A stretch of DNA of 13,046 nt from Paracoccaceae bacterium (lineage in GTDB: Bacteria; Pseudomonadota; Alphaproteobacteria; Rhodobacterales; Rhodobacteraceae): NCBI GenBank assembly GCA_012036325.1, contig JAAUPC010000059.1, forward strand, positions 1 through 13,046, written 5' to 3'. Position numbers and translations under genes: made by a program. Position 1 is the first letter of the stretch. Every line of letters starts with the position of its first letter. Under the pieces are notes generated by a model. That model was given only the letters and a program-made list of their open reading frames with translations. It was not told the DNA's origin and made no database searches. Positions 7,257 to 13,046 of this stretch are shown here, one piece after another.

Positions 7257-7384
7257 AATCCTTGAAACCCTTTAGGATCAGATGGTTACCGATTTCTGTT
7301 CAGAAAATCTTAATCTTTGAACCCTGCCCCCTTCTGCCAAACCTGCCTTGACTTGTCCGGCATCAGCCCGCCATCCTGCCCCCT

Positions 7385-7409
7385 GACCTGCCCTGGAGAC
7401 CTGCCTGGA
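7385..7409 (+). repeat. Imperfect tandem repeat over the DUF2059 leader
   Basis: GACCTGCCCTGGA (7385-7397) is followed directly by GACCTGCCTGGA (7398-7409), ending at the ATG (7410). A related ACCTGCC copy occurs further upstream. The duplication spans the position where the ribosome binding site should be; CTGGAG at the repeat boundary and TGGA next to the ATG are the only purine-rich candidates. Confidence 0.4.
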
Positions 7410-7955
7410 ATGACCGCCCTTCGCTTGCGCACCCGCCGCCTTGCACTTGCCCCGCTGACCCTGGTTGCGGCCCTTTTGACCACGCCCGCCATCCATGCCG
7501 AAACGCGGGAAGAGCGGGAGGCGGTCGCGAAGGACTATGTCGAACTGGCGCTGCAGGGCTTTGACATGGCCGCGATGATCGAGACGATGTACCAGCCGGT
7601 TTTGCAACAGGTGGCGGCAGGCGGGGTGGTCCTGACTGAAGATCAGGTGGCGCAGGTGCGCCAGCTTTACCTTGATGCCTTTACCGACCCCCTGACCACG
7701 CTGATGCGCGATCAGGCGGGGATCATGGCCGACATGATGACCTTGGGCGAAATCACCGCGCTGCGCGATTTCTATTCCACGCCCGAAGGCCGGTCAGTCA
7801 TGGCGAAGCTGCCGCAATTGACGGCGGCCCAGCAGCCGGGGATCATTGCGCTGGTCGAAGGCAACATGGCCGATCTGATGCCGCAGGTGCTGGCGATCAT
7901 CAACGGCGACGTCCCTAGCGACGAAGCGCCGCCAGTACCGATGACGCAGCCCTGA
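7410..7955 (+). CDS. Exported DUF2059 domain protein
   Basis: The 181-aa protein starts with a signal peptide: basic MTALRLRTRRLAL, a hydrophobic core and a likely cleavage site at AIHA|ET (about residue 30). The mature part is helical, with the DUF2059 pattern VLTEDQVAQVRQLYLDAFT followed by MTLGEITALRDFYSTPEGRS and later a Pro-rich tail. DUF2059 proteins are periplasmic or outer-membrane associated with no established biochemical role. I use ATG 7410 because it puts the signal peptide at the N-terminus; an in-frame ATG at 7317 would add 31 non-conserved residues ahead of it. The gene shares the plus strand with mnmA but is separated by 175 nt, so it may be transcribed alone. Its 3' end overlaps the 3' end of lpxB by 41 nt on the opposite strand. 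Confidence 0.85.
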   Translation: MTALRLRTRRLALAPLTLVAALLTTPAIHAETREEREAVAKDYVELALQGFDMAAMIETMYQPVLQQVAAGGVVLTEDQVAQVRQLYLDAFTDPLTTLMRDQAGIMADMMTLGEITALRDFYSTPEGRSVMAKLPQLTAAQQPGIIALVEGNMADLMPQVLAIINGDVPSDEAPPVPMTQP

Positions 7956-9075
7956 GGCCGGGGGCCGGGCCGCCGCGACCCAGACGCTCCATCGTCAGGC
8001 GCATGGCAGCATCCTGGGAGGATTGCGCAAACTCCAAAAGGTCGGAAAGTTGCGGGGCGATGGCTTTGGGGGTGCAGTCCTTGCCGATGAATTCCGGCAC
8101 GACCCGGGTGTCCGAGACCAGATTGACCAGGGTCACCGTATCGACAAGGGCTGCACGGCGCATGAGCCAGAGCGTCAAGGGTGCCATGTCATAGGCGATG
8201 ACCATCGGGCACATCTGGGCGGCAAGCTCTAGCGACACGGTGCCGGAGGCGGCAAGCGCCACATCGGCGGCGGCAAAGGCGGCGGTCCGGGTGGCGACAT
8301 CGGGCGAGGGCAGGATGACCGGGCGTCCGGGCCAATCGGCCACCAGACCCCGCACCAAGGGTTCCAGATGCGCGGGTGTGGGCAATACGACACGCAGGTC
8401 ATGGGTATGGGGCAGCAGGGCGGCAATCGATTCGCCAAAGGGTCGGGCAAGGCGCGTGACCTCACCCCTACGCGATCCGGGCAGGGCGACGATGAGGTGC
8501 GAATCAGCCCCGATGCCGTGGGTCTTGCGGAAGGCCGCGGCCTCTTCGGGCGTGGCCACAGGTTCAGCCACCACCGGATGGCCGACAAAATCACAGGTCA
8601 TGCCTGCGGCGGTCATATAGGGCGGCTCAAACGGTAGCAGGGCGAGGACATGGTCGATGACCTTTGCCATCTTCGCCGCGCGCCCCGGCCGCCAGGCCCA
8701 GACCGAGGGGGCGACGTAGTGGATTGTGCGAAAGCCGGGGTCGGCCACCTTGACGATAGCCGCGACGCGCAAGCTGAAATCCGGGCTGTCGATGGTGACC
8801 ATGCCTGCGGCACCGGAGGCGAGGGCTGCGGCGGCAGTTTCCCGGATGCGGCGTTTCAGGGAAAAATACTTCGGGATCACCTCGGCGATGCCCATCACGG
8901 ACAGTTCTTCCATTGGGAAGAGGCTGGTCAAGCCTTCGGCTTGCATCAAAGGGCCGCCGACGCCGGTGAAGGTGATGCCCGGGGCAAGTTCTTTCAGGCC
9001 CGCCATCAGGGCCGCACCGAGGCGGTCACCCGACGGTTCACCCGCGACGAGGAAGAGCTTGACCGGATCGGTCAT
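7915..9075 (-). CDS. lpxB: Lipid-A-disaccharide synthase LpxB
   Basis: LpxB is a peripheral inner-membrane GT-B (family GT19) glycosyltransferase that joins UDP-2,3-diacylglucosamine and lipid X to form the lipid A disaccharide. The 386-aa protein shows the family's N-terminal LFLVAGEPSGDRLGAALM, then GVGGPLMQAEGL, MGIAEVIPKYFSLKRRI, VTIDSPDFSLRVA, HYVAPSVWAWRPGRA, FVGHPV, LPGSRRGEV and, near the C-terminus, LAASGTVSLELA, VIAYDMAPLTLW and LVNLV. Length fits the family (about 380). It is the last gene of the ompH-fabZ-lpxA-lpxI-lpxB series, 28 nt after lpxI. The ATG at 9075 has no strong Shine-Dalgarno, suggesting dependence on translation of lpxI. No terminator is seen; its 3' end runs 41 nt into the end of the DUF2059 gene. 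Confidence 0.96.
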   Translation of the reverse strand: MTDPVKLFLVAGEPSGDRLGAALMAGLKELAPGITFTGVGGPLMQAEGLTSLFPMEELSVMGIAEVIPKYFSLKRRIRETAAAALASGAAGMVTIDSPDFSLRVAAIVKVADPGFRTIHYVAPSVWAWRPGRAAKMAKVIDHVLALLPFEPPYMTAAGMTCDFVGHPVVAEPVATPEEAAAFRKTHGIGADSHLIVALPGSRRGEVTRLARPFGESIAALLPHTHDLRVVLPTPAHLEPLVRGLVADWPGRPVILPSPDVATRTAAFAAADVALAASGTVSLELAAQMCPMVIAYDMAPLTLWLMRRAALVDTVTLVNLVSDTRVVPEFIGKDCTPKAIAPQLSDLLEFAQSSQDAAMRLTMERLGRGGPAPGLRAASSVLAALRR

Positions 9076-9103
9076 CGCAGGTCAGCGCGCGCTGCGCGGC
9101 CCG

Positions 9104-9906
9104 TCATGGCCGGGCCCAGAGGAAAAGGCCAAGATCAGCGGCAAGTCGCTGCATTTCGGGCAGGTCAAGGCAGATCACCGCCCCAGCCTCGAAAGCGATG
9201 CCGCCAAGGCCTGCGGCATGGGCGGCGCGGAGCGTGTCAGGGCCGATGGTCGGAAGGTCGATCCGGCGGTCCTGCCCTGGTTTCGCGGCCTTGTAGATCA
9301 GGCCCCGCCGCGCGCGGGGTCGGGCCGCAAGCCCGGTTTCAGGGCGACGATGCCTTCCAGCATCGCATCGGTTCCGGGCAAAGCCTCAACAGCAAGGCAC
9401 AGGCCTTGGGCGACGACGGCACCCTGCCCCACATCCGCCGCGCCAAGCGCGGTCACGATATCGGCGGCGCGGGTGGCGTCAGCCTCATCCCGCGGGGTGA
9501 GGGCGCCCGCAAAGACGCCAGGGCCGGGAAGGAGGTTTGGGGCAACCTCGGCCACGCCAGCGACGGTGAAGCCGAACTCCTCAAAGACCTCGATCACCAC
9601 GCGCAGGGTGGCGTCGTCGCCTGCGGCCATGGCCTGCATCAGCCGGGGCAGAAGGCCAGCTGTGGCTTCGTCCAAGAGCGCGGGGTCAAGGCGGGGGCGC
9701 GTGGCGGCACCGGCAAAGATCACGCGGGTGATGCCGTCACGGTCCAGCGCGCGGAGGAAGGGGACAAGGCGTTCGACCCGGAACGTCAGGTCGACGGTCA
9801 GGCCTGCGGGGGCGAAGCCGTCAAGGGCGGCGACGAGGGGCGCGTCAAGGCAGGCGGCCACCGCTGCGGGAAGGCGGCCTTGGCCTGCGATAATGGCGGT
9901 TCTCAC
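9104..9906 (-). CDS. lpxI: UDP-2,3-diacylglucosamine pyrophosphatase LpxI, interrupted by one apparent single-base deletion
   Basis: LpxI (DUF1009) hydrolyses UDP-2,3-diacylglucosamine to lipid X and replaces LpxH in many alphaproteobacteria. The GTG start (9906-9904) overlaps the lpxA stop as GTGA. The first frame gives IIAGQGRLPAAVA, LTFRVERLVPFLRAL, RVIFAGAATRPRLDP, NLLPGPGVFAG and DVGQGAVVAQGL, then stops early after PARGGA at about 9298. Adding one G to the four-G run (minus strand; C-run 9303-9306 on plus) restores the frame into LIYKAAKPGQDRRIDLPTIG, then AVICLDLPEMQRLA and LFLWARP, ending at TGA 9106-9104. The corrected protein is 267 aa, normal for LpxI. The C-terminal half is well conserved and the gene is probably essential without lpxH, so I favour a homopolymer sequencing error over a real lesion. 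Confidence 0.92.
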
Positions 9907-10694
9907 CGGCCGCCCTTGGGGGTCAGGAAGCTGCGGTCGGACTTCGACAGGATGAAGTCGGTGATTTCCCGCACCAGGGGGTTGTCGCTGTCTTCGGCCA
10001 ACCTGCGGGCGCGGTCCTGAAAGCTGCCGTCTTCCTGCGCGAGGGTCTGGAAGGCGGCGCGAAGGGCGGTGATCCCGGCACGGTCCACCCCCCGGCGTTT
10101 CAGTCCGACGAGGTTCAGGCCGTCCAACTCGCCGCGCGGGGCTTGGACAAGGCCGTAGGGGATGACGTCATTGGTGACCATGGTGACGGCGCCGATGATG
10201 GCGCCTTGCCCGATGCGCACCCATTGATGGACGCCCGACAGGCCGCCGACGATCACGTCATCGCCAAGGAAGCAATGCCCGGCGATGGCGACGTGGTTGA
10301 CCAGGATCACCCGGTCGCCGATTTGCGCGTCGTGGCCCACATGCGCGCCGGTCATGATCAGGACATCATCACCGACCCGGGTGATGCCACCGCCGCCTTC
10401 AGTGCCGGTGTTGAGGGTGGCGCCTTCGCGGATGCGGGCGCGCTTGCCGATGATGAGGCGGGTGTGTTCGCCTGTGTATTTCAGGTCTTGCGGCACTTCG
10501 CCCACGGTGGCGAAGGGGAAGATCGTGCTGTCTTCGCCAACTTCCGTCCAGCCGGTGATGACGGCGTGGGATTTCACCGTGACGCGGGGGTGAAGGGTGA
10601 CTTCGGGGCCGATGACGGTGAAGGGGCCGATGTCGCAGCCTTCGCCGATGGTGGCGGCGGGATCGACGACGGCTGAGGGGTGGATGCGGGTCAT
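9903..10694 (-). CDS. lpxA: UDP-N-acetylglucosamine O-acyltransferase LpxA
   Basis: LpxA performs the first step of lipid A synthesis, moving a 3-hydroxyacyl chain from acyl carrier protein to UDP-GlcNAc. The 263-aa protein has the left-handed beta-helix hexapeptide repeats (IHPSAVVDPAATIGEGCDIG and on), NTGTEGGGGITRVG, the catalytic histidine motif GAHVGHD (H121, equivalent to E. coli H125), VNHVAIAGHCFLGDDVIVGG and GVHQWVRIGQGAIIG. It ends with a helical C-terminal domain. Length matches the family. Its ATG overlaps the fabZ stop (ATGA) and its stop overlaps the lpxI start (GTGA), which points to tight translational coupling of fabZ-lpxA-lpxI. FabZ and LpxA draw on the same 3-hydroxyacyl-ACP pool, so this grouping may help balance phospholipid and lipid A synthesis. 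Confidence 0.97.
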   Translation of the reverse strand: MTRIHPSAVVDPAATIGEGCDIGPFTVIGPEVTLHPRVTVKSHAVITGWTEVGEDSTIFPFATVGEVPQDLKYTGEHTRLIIGKRARIREGATLNTGTEGGGGITRVGDDVLIMTGAHVGHDAQIGDRVILVNHVAIAGHCFLGDDVIVGGLSGVHQWVRIGQGAIIGAVTMVTNDVIPYGLVQAPRGELDGLNLVGLKRRGVDRAGITALRAAFQTLAQEDGSFQDRARRLAEDSDNPLVREITDFILSKSDRSFLTPKGGR

Positions 10695-11161
10695 GCTTTG
10701 GGGACGTCGAACATCGCCATGAAGGTGGCTTCGCAGGCGAGTTCGCCTTCAACCATGGCGCGGCCTTCGAATTTCCAGACCCGGCCGCCGCCACGGAGGG
10801 CTTTCACATGCAGCTCCAGCACATCTCCCGGCACGACCTTGCGGCGGAACTTCACCCCGTCGACGCCCATGAAGAACACCTTCGCGTTCTTGTCGACAAG
10901 ATCCATGGAGAGGCCGACGAGGATACCGGAGGTCTGCGCCATCGCCTCGATGATCATCACGCCCGGAAAGATCGGCATGCCGGGGAAGTGGCCCTGGAAC
11001 TGCGGTTCGTTCAAGGTGACGCATTTGATCCCGACGCACCTGTCGTTCAGGACGATGTCGCGCACCTTGTCGATCAGAAGGAACGGGTACCGGTGCGGGA
11101 TGATCCGCTGGATCAGGTCAAGATCAGCGGTGGTCTGGGCCGTCGGGGCGGCTGCGTCCAT
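10691..11161 (-). CDS. fabZ: 3-hydroxyacyl-[acyl-carrier-protein] dehydratase FabZ
   Basis: FabZ dehydrates 3-hydroxyacyl-ACP in type II fatty acid synthesis. The 156-aa hot-dog-fold protein has IIPHRYPFLLIDKV near the N-terminus and the catalytic pair in FQGHFPGMPIFPGVMIIEAM (H58 and E72 by count), followed by AQTSGILVG. Length fits the family (about 150). The ATG (11161-11159) has GAGG 7 nt upstream. The stop overlaps the lpxA ATG by 4 nt. It lies 93 nt downstream of the ompH stop, in the order usual for Rhodobacteraceae and for E. coli (skp-lpxD-fabZ-lpxA, here without lpxD). Confidence 0.97.
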   Translation of the reverse strand: MDAAAPTAQTTADLDLIQRIIPHRYPFLLIDKVRDIVLNDRCVGIKCVTLNEPQFQGHFPGMPIFPGVMIIEAMAQTSGILVGLSMDLVDKNAKVFFMGVDGVKFRRKVVPGDVLELHVKALRGGGRVWKFEGRAMVEGELACEATFMAMFDVPKA

Positions 11162-11254
11162 GGTCGTACCTCACTGGGCTGGCGAAACGGCTGTGCGTTC
11201 CTTTGGCTTTTGCTAACAACCTTGCCCGCGAGAGACAAGTTGGCGCAGATCGGC

Positions 11255-11710
11255 TTACGGCTGAGGCGCGACCTGAGGTGCGGCTGCGCCCGCATCCGGA
11301 GGCGGCAGGACGGCGTTGACGCGGGCAATCGCCTCATCCGTGACGTCGATGGCATTCAGCGACAGGATCACCGAGGATTTTCCAGAATCACCACCGCGCG
11401 CTTTTCCCCCATCAGATCGCCCAGAACCGGCACAATCGCCCGCAGGAAAGCCTTGCGGTCCTCCTCTCGGCCCTGAGAGAGGTTGCGAAACTTGGCATCC
11501 TGTTCGGCCCGGATGCGTTCGACCTTCACATCGAAGGCGGTGGCAAGGGCGGCGAATTCATCGGCTGGCAGGGTCGCCCGACGGGTGGTCAGGTCCTGCT
11601 CTTCGGTGATCAGGGCGGCTTCGATTTCTTTGTTTTCAGCGTCCAGCGCCTGGGTGACGGCGCGTTCGCGGTCAAGGCTGGCCTTGAGCGCGTCGAGCTC
11701 CTTGACCAGC
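11255..11710 (-). pseudogene. OmpH/Skp-family periplasmic chaperone, missing its N-terminus and frameshifted
   Basis: Skp/OmpH chaperones hold unfolded outer-membrane proteins in the periplasm. The coiled-coil body is recognisable: ALDAENKEIEAALITEEQDL, TTRRATLPADEFAALATAFD, VERIRAEQDAKFRNL and LGDLMGEKRAVVILE. A stop follows ENPR at 11368. Adding one A to the AAAA run (plus strand T-run 11378-11381) continues the expected end, KSSVILSLNAIDVTDEAIAR, with a Pro/Ala-rich tail to TAA at 11257-11255. The signal peptide and first ~30 mature residues are absent; instead the frame runs without break into a GNAT-type N-terminus. bamA and rseP, which normally lie upstream, are also absent. Position before fabZ supports the family. 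The left (5') edge at about 11710 is approximate. I believe the native gene is intact and the damage comes from a chimeric junction plus a base-call error. Confidence 0.8.
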
Positions 11711-11730
11711 GCCTCGCGCTGGGTCTCGGC
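11690..11730. other. Probable chimeric junction between two genomes
   Basis: Right of this point the minus strand encodes the first ~54 residues of a GNAT protein; left of it the body of an alphaproteobacterial OmpH. The joined frame passes through SYIAETQREALVKELDALKA without a stop. The exact base cannot be fixed by eye because both families are Ala/Glu/Leu-rich here. Neither half is complete, and the genes on either side belong to different expected neighbourhoods. Confidence 0.7.
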
Positions 11731-11868
11731 GATGTAGCTGGTGCGCAGGAACTGCGCGAGGTCTTCTGGCGGATAGAGATGTCCGAAGGTTTCGGTGAAA
11801 TTGCGCCGCGCGATATCGGCGACGCGCTCGGCGTCGGCAGACGTGGCGCGGCGGATGGATATGGTCAT
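11708..11868 (-). pseudogene. GNAT-family N-acetyltransferase, N-terminal ~54 residues only
   Basis: Starting at ATG 11868-11866, the translation MTISIRRATSADAERVADIA, then RNFTETFGHLYPPEDLAQFL, is a typical GNAT N-terminus (beta-1 strand, then the helix pair with a 'TF-GHLY-PEDL-FL' motif). The acetyl-CoA-binding motif A (R/Q-x-x-G-x-G/A), which would follow around residue 80-100, is missing because the frame changes into OmpH-like coiled coil. AGGAGAGG (11875-11882) with a 6-nt spacer is an excellent ribosome binding site. The gene lies 102 nt downstream of aspS on the same strand, so it may be cotranscribed with it in its source genome. The 3' boundary is approximate. Substrate cannot be predicted. 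Confidence 0.65.
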
Positions 11869-11874
11869 CGCATG

Positions 11875-11882
11875 CCTCTCCT
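11875..11882 (-). promoter_or_regulatory. Strong ribosome binding site AGGAGAGG of the GNAT gene
   Basis: Minus-strand AGGAGAGG six bases before ATG 11868-11866. It confirms that this start belongs to a genuine gene, so the fused frame begins as a GNAT protein and not as a misread OmpH leader. Confidence 0.6.
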
Positions 11883-11890
11883 GTCGGGGT

Positions 11891-11961
11891 CGGTAGAGCG
11901 CCTTCAGGCCGCTGACCTTCGCTTCATCTCGAAACGGCAGCGCCTGAAGGCCGCTCTACCG
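11891..11961. repeat. Inverted pair of GTAG-headed REP elements (REPIN/SMAG-like)
   Basis: A 24-nt arm at 11891-11914 and its near-perfect reverse complement at 11938-11961 are separated by 23 nt. Each arm begins with GTAG (11893-11896 on plus; 11959-11956 on minus) followed by an AGCG...CGCT hairpin around CCTTCAGG. The arms differ by moving a single bulged base from one side of the hairpin to the other. GTAG-headed short palindromes in inverted pairs are characteristic of the SMAG/REP families of Stenotrophomonas and related xanthomonads, which fits the aspS next to it and not the alphaproteobacterial part. It lies in the 102-nt aspS-GNAT gap and may also act in transcript ending or mRNA protection. 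Confidence 0.75.
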
Positions 11962-11970
11962 AAGGGCGCA

Positions 11971-13046
11971 TCAGGCCACGGGCGGACGCACCTGCACATG
12001 CACCTCGGCCAGCTGCGCGTCCGGGATCGGCGACGGGGCGCCGGTCATCAGGCACTGCGCGGTGGTGGTCTTGGGGAAGGCGATGACGTCGCGGATCGAT
12101 TCGGTGCCGGCCATCAGCGCGGCGATGCGGTCGATGCCGAAGGCGATGCCGCCGTGCGGCGGCGCGCCGTACTTCAGCGCGTCCAGCAGGAAGCCGAACT
12201 TCAGCTCGGCTTCGTCCTTGCCGATGCCGAGCAGATCGAAGACCGCCGACTGCATCGACGAACGGTGGATGCGGATCGAACCGCCGCCGATCTCGTTGCC
12301 GTTGAGCACCATGTCGTAGCCGCGGGAGACCGCGGTCTTCGCATTCGCGCGCAGGTCGGCCTCGTCGTCGACCGCGGGCGCGGTGAAAGGATGATGCAGG
12401 GCGACGTAACGCTGCGATTCTTCGTCCCATTCGAACATCGGGAAGTCGGTGACCCACAGCGGCTTCCAACCGGCTTCGGTCAGGCCCAGGTCCTTGCCGA
12501 GCTTCAGGCGCACGGCGCCCATGAAATCGCTGGCGGTTTTGTACGGCGCGGCGCCGAAGAAGATCGCATCGCCGGTCTGCGCGCCGGTGGCCTGCAAGAT
12601 CGCGGCGAGCGTGGCGTCGTCGAGGAACTTGGCGATCGGCGAAGCGATGCCCTCGCGACCCTTCGCGGCGTCCTCGATCTTCATCCAGGCCACGCCCTTG
12701 GCGCCGTACTTGGCGGCGTGCGCGCCGAGGTCATCGATCTGCTTGCGCGAGAGCGACGCGGCGCCCGGTGCGCGCAGCGCGATCACGCGGCCATCCTCGT
12801 GATTCGCCCAATCGGTGAACACCTTGAATTCGCAGGTTTTCACCTGCTCGGCGATGTCGGTGAATTCCATCGGATTGCGCAGGTCGGGCTTGTCCGACCC
12901 GTAGCGGCGCATGGCTTCGGCATAGGTCATGCGCGGGAAGGGATCGCTGAGCTCGATGTCGCCGACTTCCTTCAGCACACTGCGGATCATCCCTTCGACG
13001 AAATTCTGGATGTCGGCCTCCGTGATGAAGGCGAACTCCATATCGA
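11971..13046 (-). CDS. aspS: Aspartyl-tRNA synthetase, C-terminal ~357 residues (5' end outside window)
   Basis: AspS charges tRNA-Asp. The visible part begins just after the class II motif 2 region (DMEFAFITEADIQNF, equivalent to about residue 230 of the ~590-aa E. coli enzyme). It contains RYGSDKPDLRNPMEF, the bacterial-specific GAD insertion (about 60-190 of the visible part), APLW-like PLWVTDFPMFEWDEE, LHHPFTAP, VLNGNEIGGGSIRIH, FGFLLDALKYGAPPHGGIAF and motif 3 GIDRIAALMAGTESIRDVIA, ending VHVQVRPPVA. The N-terminal OB anticodon-binding domain is off the edge. The C-terminal wording 'LAEVHVQVRP' and 'DEESQRYVALHHPFTAPAVD' are what I recall from Xanthomonadaceae enzymes, not from Rhodobacteraceae. 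No frameshift is seen. The gene has no known association with the ompH-lpx cluster. Confidence 0.95.
   Translation of the reverse strand, partial: DMEFAFITEADIQNFVEGMIRSVLKEVGDIELSDPFPRMTYAEAMRRYGSDKPDLRNPMEFTDIAEQVKTCEFKVFTDWANHEDGRVIALRAPGAASLSRKQIDDLGAHAAKYGAKGVAWMKIEDAAKGREGIASPIAKFLDDATLAAILQATGAQTGDAIFFGAAPYKTASDFMGAVRLKLGKDLGLTEAGWKPLWVTDFPMFEWDEESQRYVALHHPFTAPAVDDEADLRANAKTAVSRGYDMVLNGNEIGGGSIRIHRSSMQSAVFDLLGIGKDEAELKFGFLLDALKYGAPPHGGIAFGIDRIAALMAGTESIRDVIAFPKTTTAQCLMTGAPSPIPDAQLAEVHVQVRPPVA

Noticed and set aside
9083..9094. Palindrome CAGCGCGCGCTG in the lpxI-lpxB gap as an operator or terminator
   Set aside because: It is a pure GC alternating palindrome with no T-run in a high-GC region, so chance is a sufficient explanation.
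8650..10020. Plus-strand open frame of 456 codons (and an overlapping 409-codon frame)
   Set aside because: Antisense to lpxB, lpxI and the lpxA end; composition is typical of reverse-strand reading of high-GC genes and no motif is visible.
11368..11868. A novel GNAT-coiled-coil fusion protein
   Set aside because: Each half is truncated relative to its family, the GNAT part lacks the acetyl-CoA site, and the neighbourhoods differ; a chimera is the simpler explanation.
11971..13046. Recent horizontal transfer of aspS into a Rhodobacteraceae genome
   Set aside because: There is no integrase, att site or insertion sequence, and the boundary cuts through two genes. It cannot be excluded without read data but is less likely than misassembly.

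Overview
Most of this window (about 1-11,700) looks like the chromosome of an alphaproteobacterium of the Rhodobacteraceae/Paracoccaceae type. It is GC-rich and carries sciP (DUF1153) directly upstream of ctrA, the lpxI (DUF1009) route to lipid A, and the gene order ompH-fabZ-lpxA-lpxI-lpxB usual in that family. The last ~1.3 kb (about 11,710-13,046) looks like a different organism: the 3' part of an aspS most like those of Xanthomonadaceae/Lysobacteraceae, a GTAG-headed inverted REP pair of the kind found in Stenotrophomonas and relatives, and the start of a GNAT acetyltransferase fused in frame to a headless alphaproteobacterial OmpH. The most economical reading is a chimeric contig.

Layout. 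1-180 (+): C-terminus of a NifU-like Fe-S scaffold protein. 181-591: a minus-strand terminator, a 40-codon single-TM peptide gene (306-428, -) and a textbook alphaproteobacterial LexA (SOS) box, GAAC-N7-GAAC, in its upstream region. 592-5959 (-): recG, ligA, ctrA and sciP in one direction (reading sciP > ctrA > ligA > recG > peptide), linking cell-cycle control with DNA ligation, fork repair and a possible SOS-induced membrane peptide. 6083-7955 (+): mnmA (tRNA 2-thiouridylase) and an exported DUF2059 protein. 7915-11,255 (-): outer-membrane biogenesis cluster, read ompH > fabZ > lpxA > lpxI > lpxB, with 4-nt start/stop overlaps at two junctions. 11,708-13,046 (-): the foreign segment.

Sequence quality matters here. 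recG, lpxI and ompH are each broken by an apparent single-base deletion (near 2084-2091, 9303-9306 and 11378-11381). In each case restoring one base gives a family-typical protein. lpxI and ompH break in homopolymers, and these are conserved genes (lpxI probably essential), so sequencing or consensus errors are more likely than three real pseudogenes.

I see no CRISPR array, transposase, phage gene, tRNA or rRNA. The item most likely to be undescribed biology is the small membrane peptide behind the LexA box downstream of recG. The most striking structural anomaly is the inter-species junction near 11,710.
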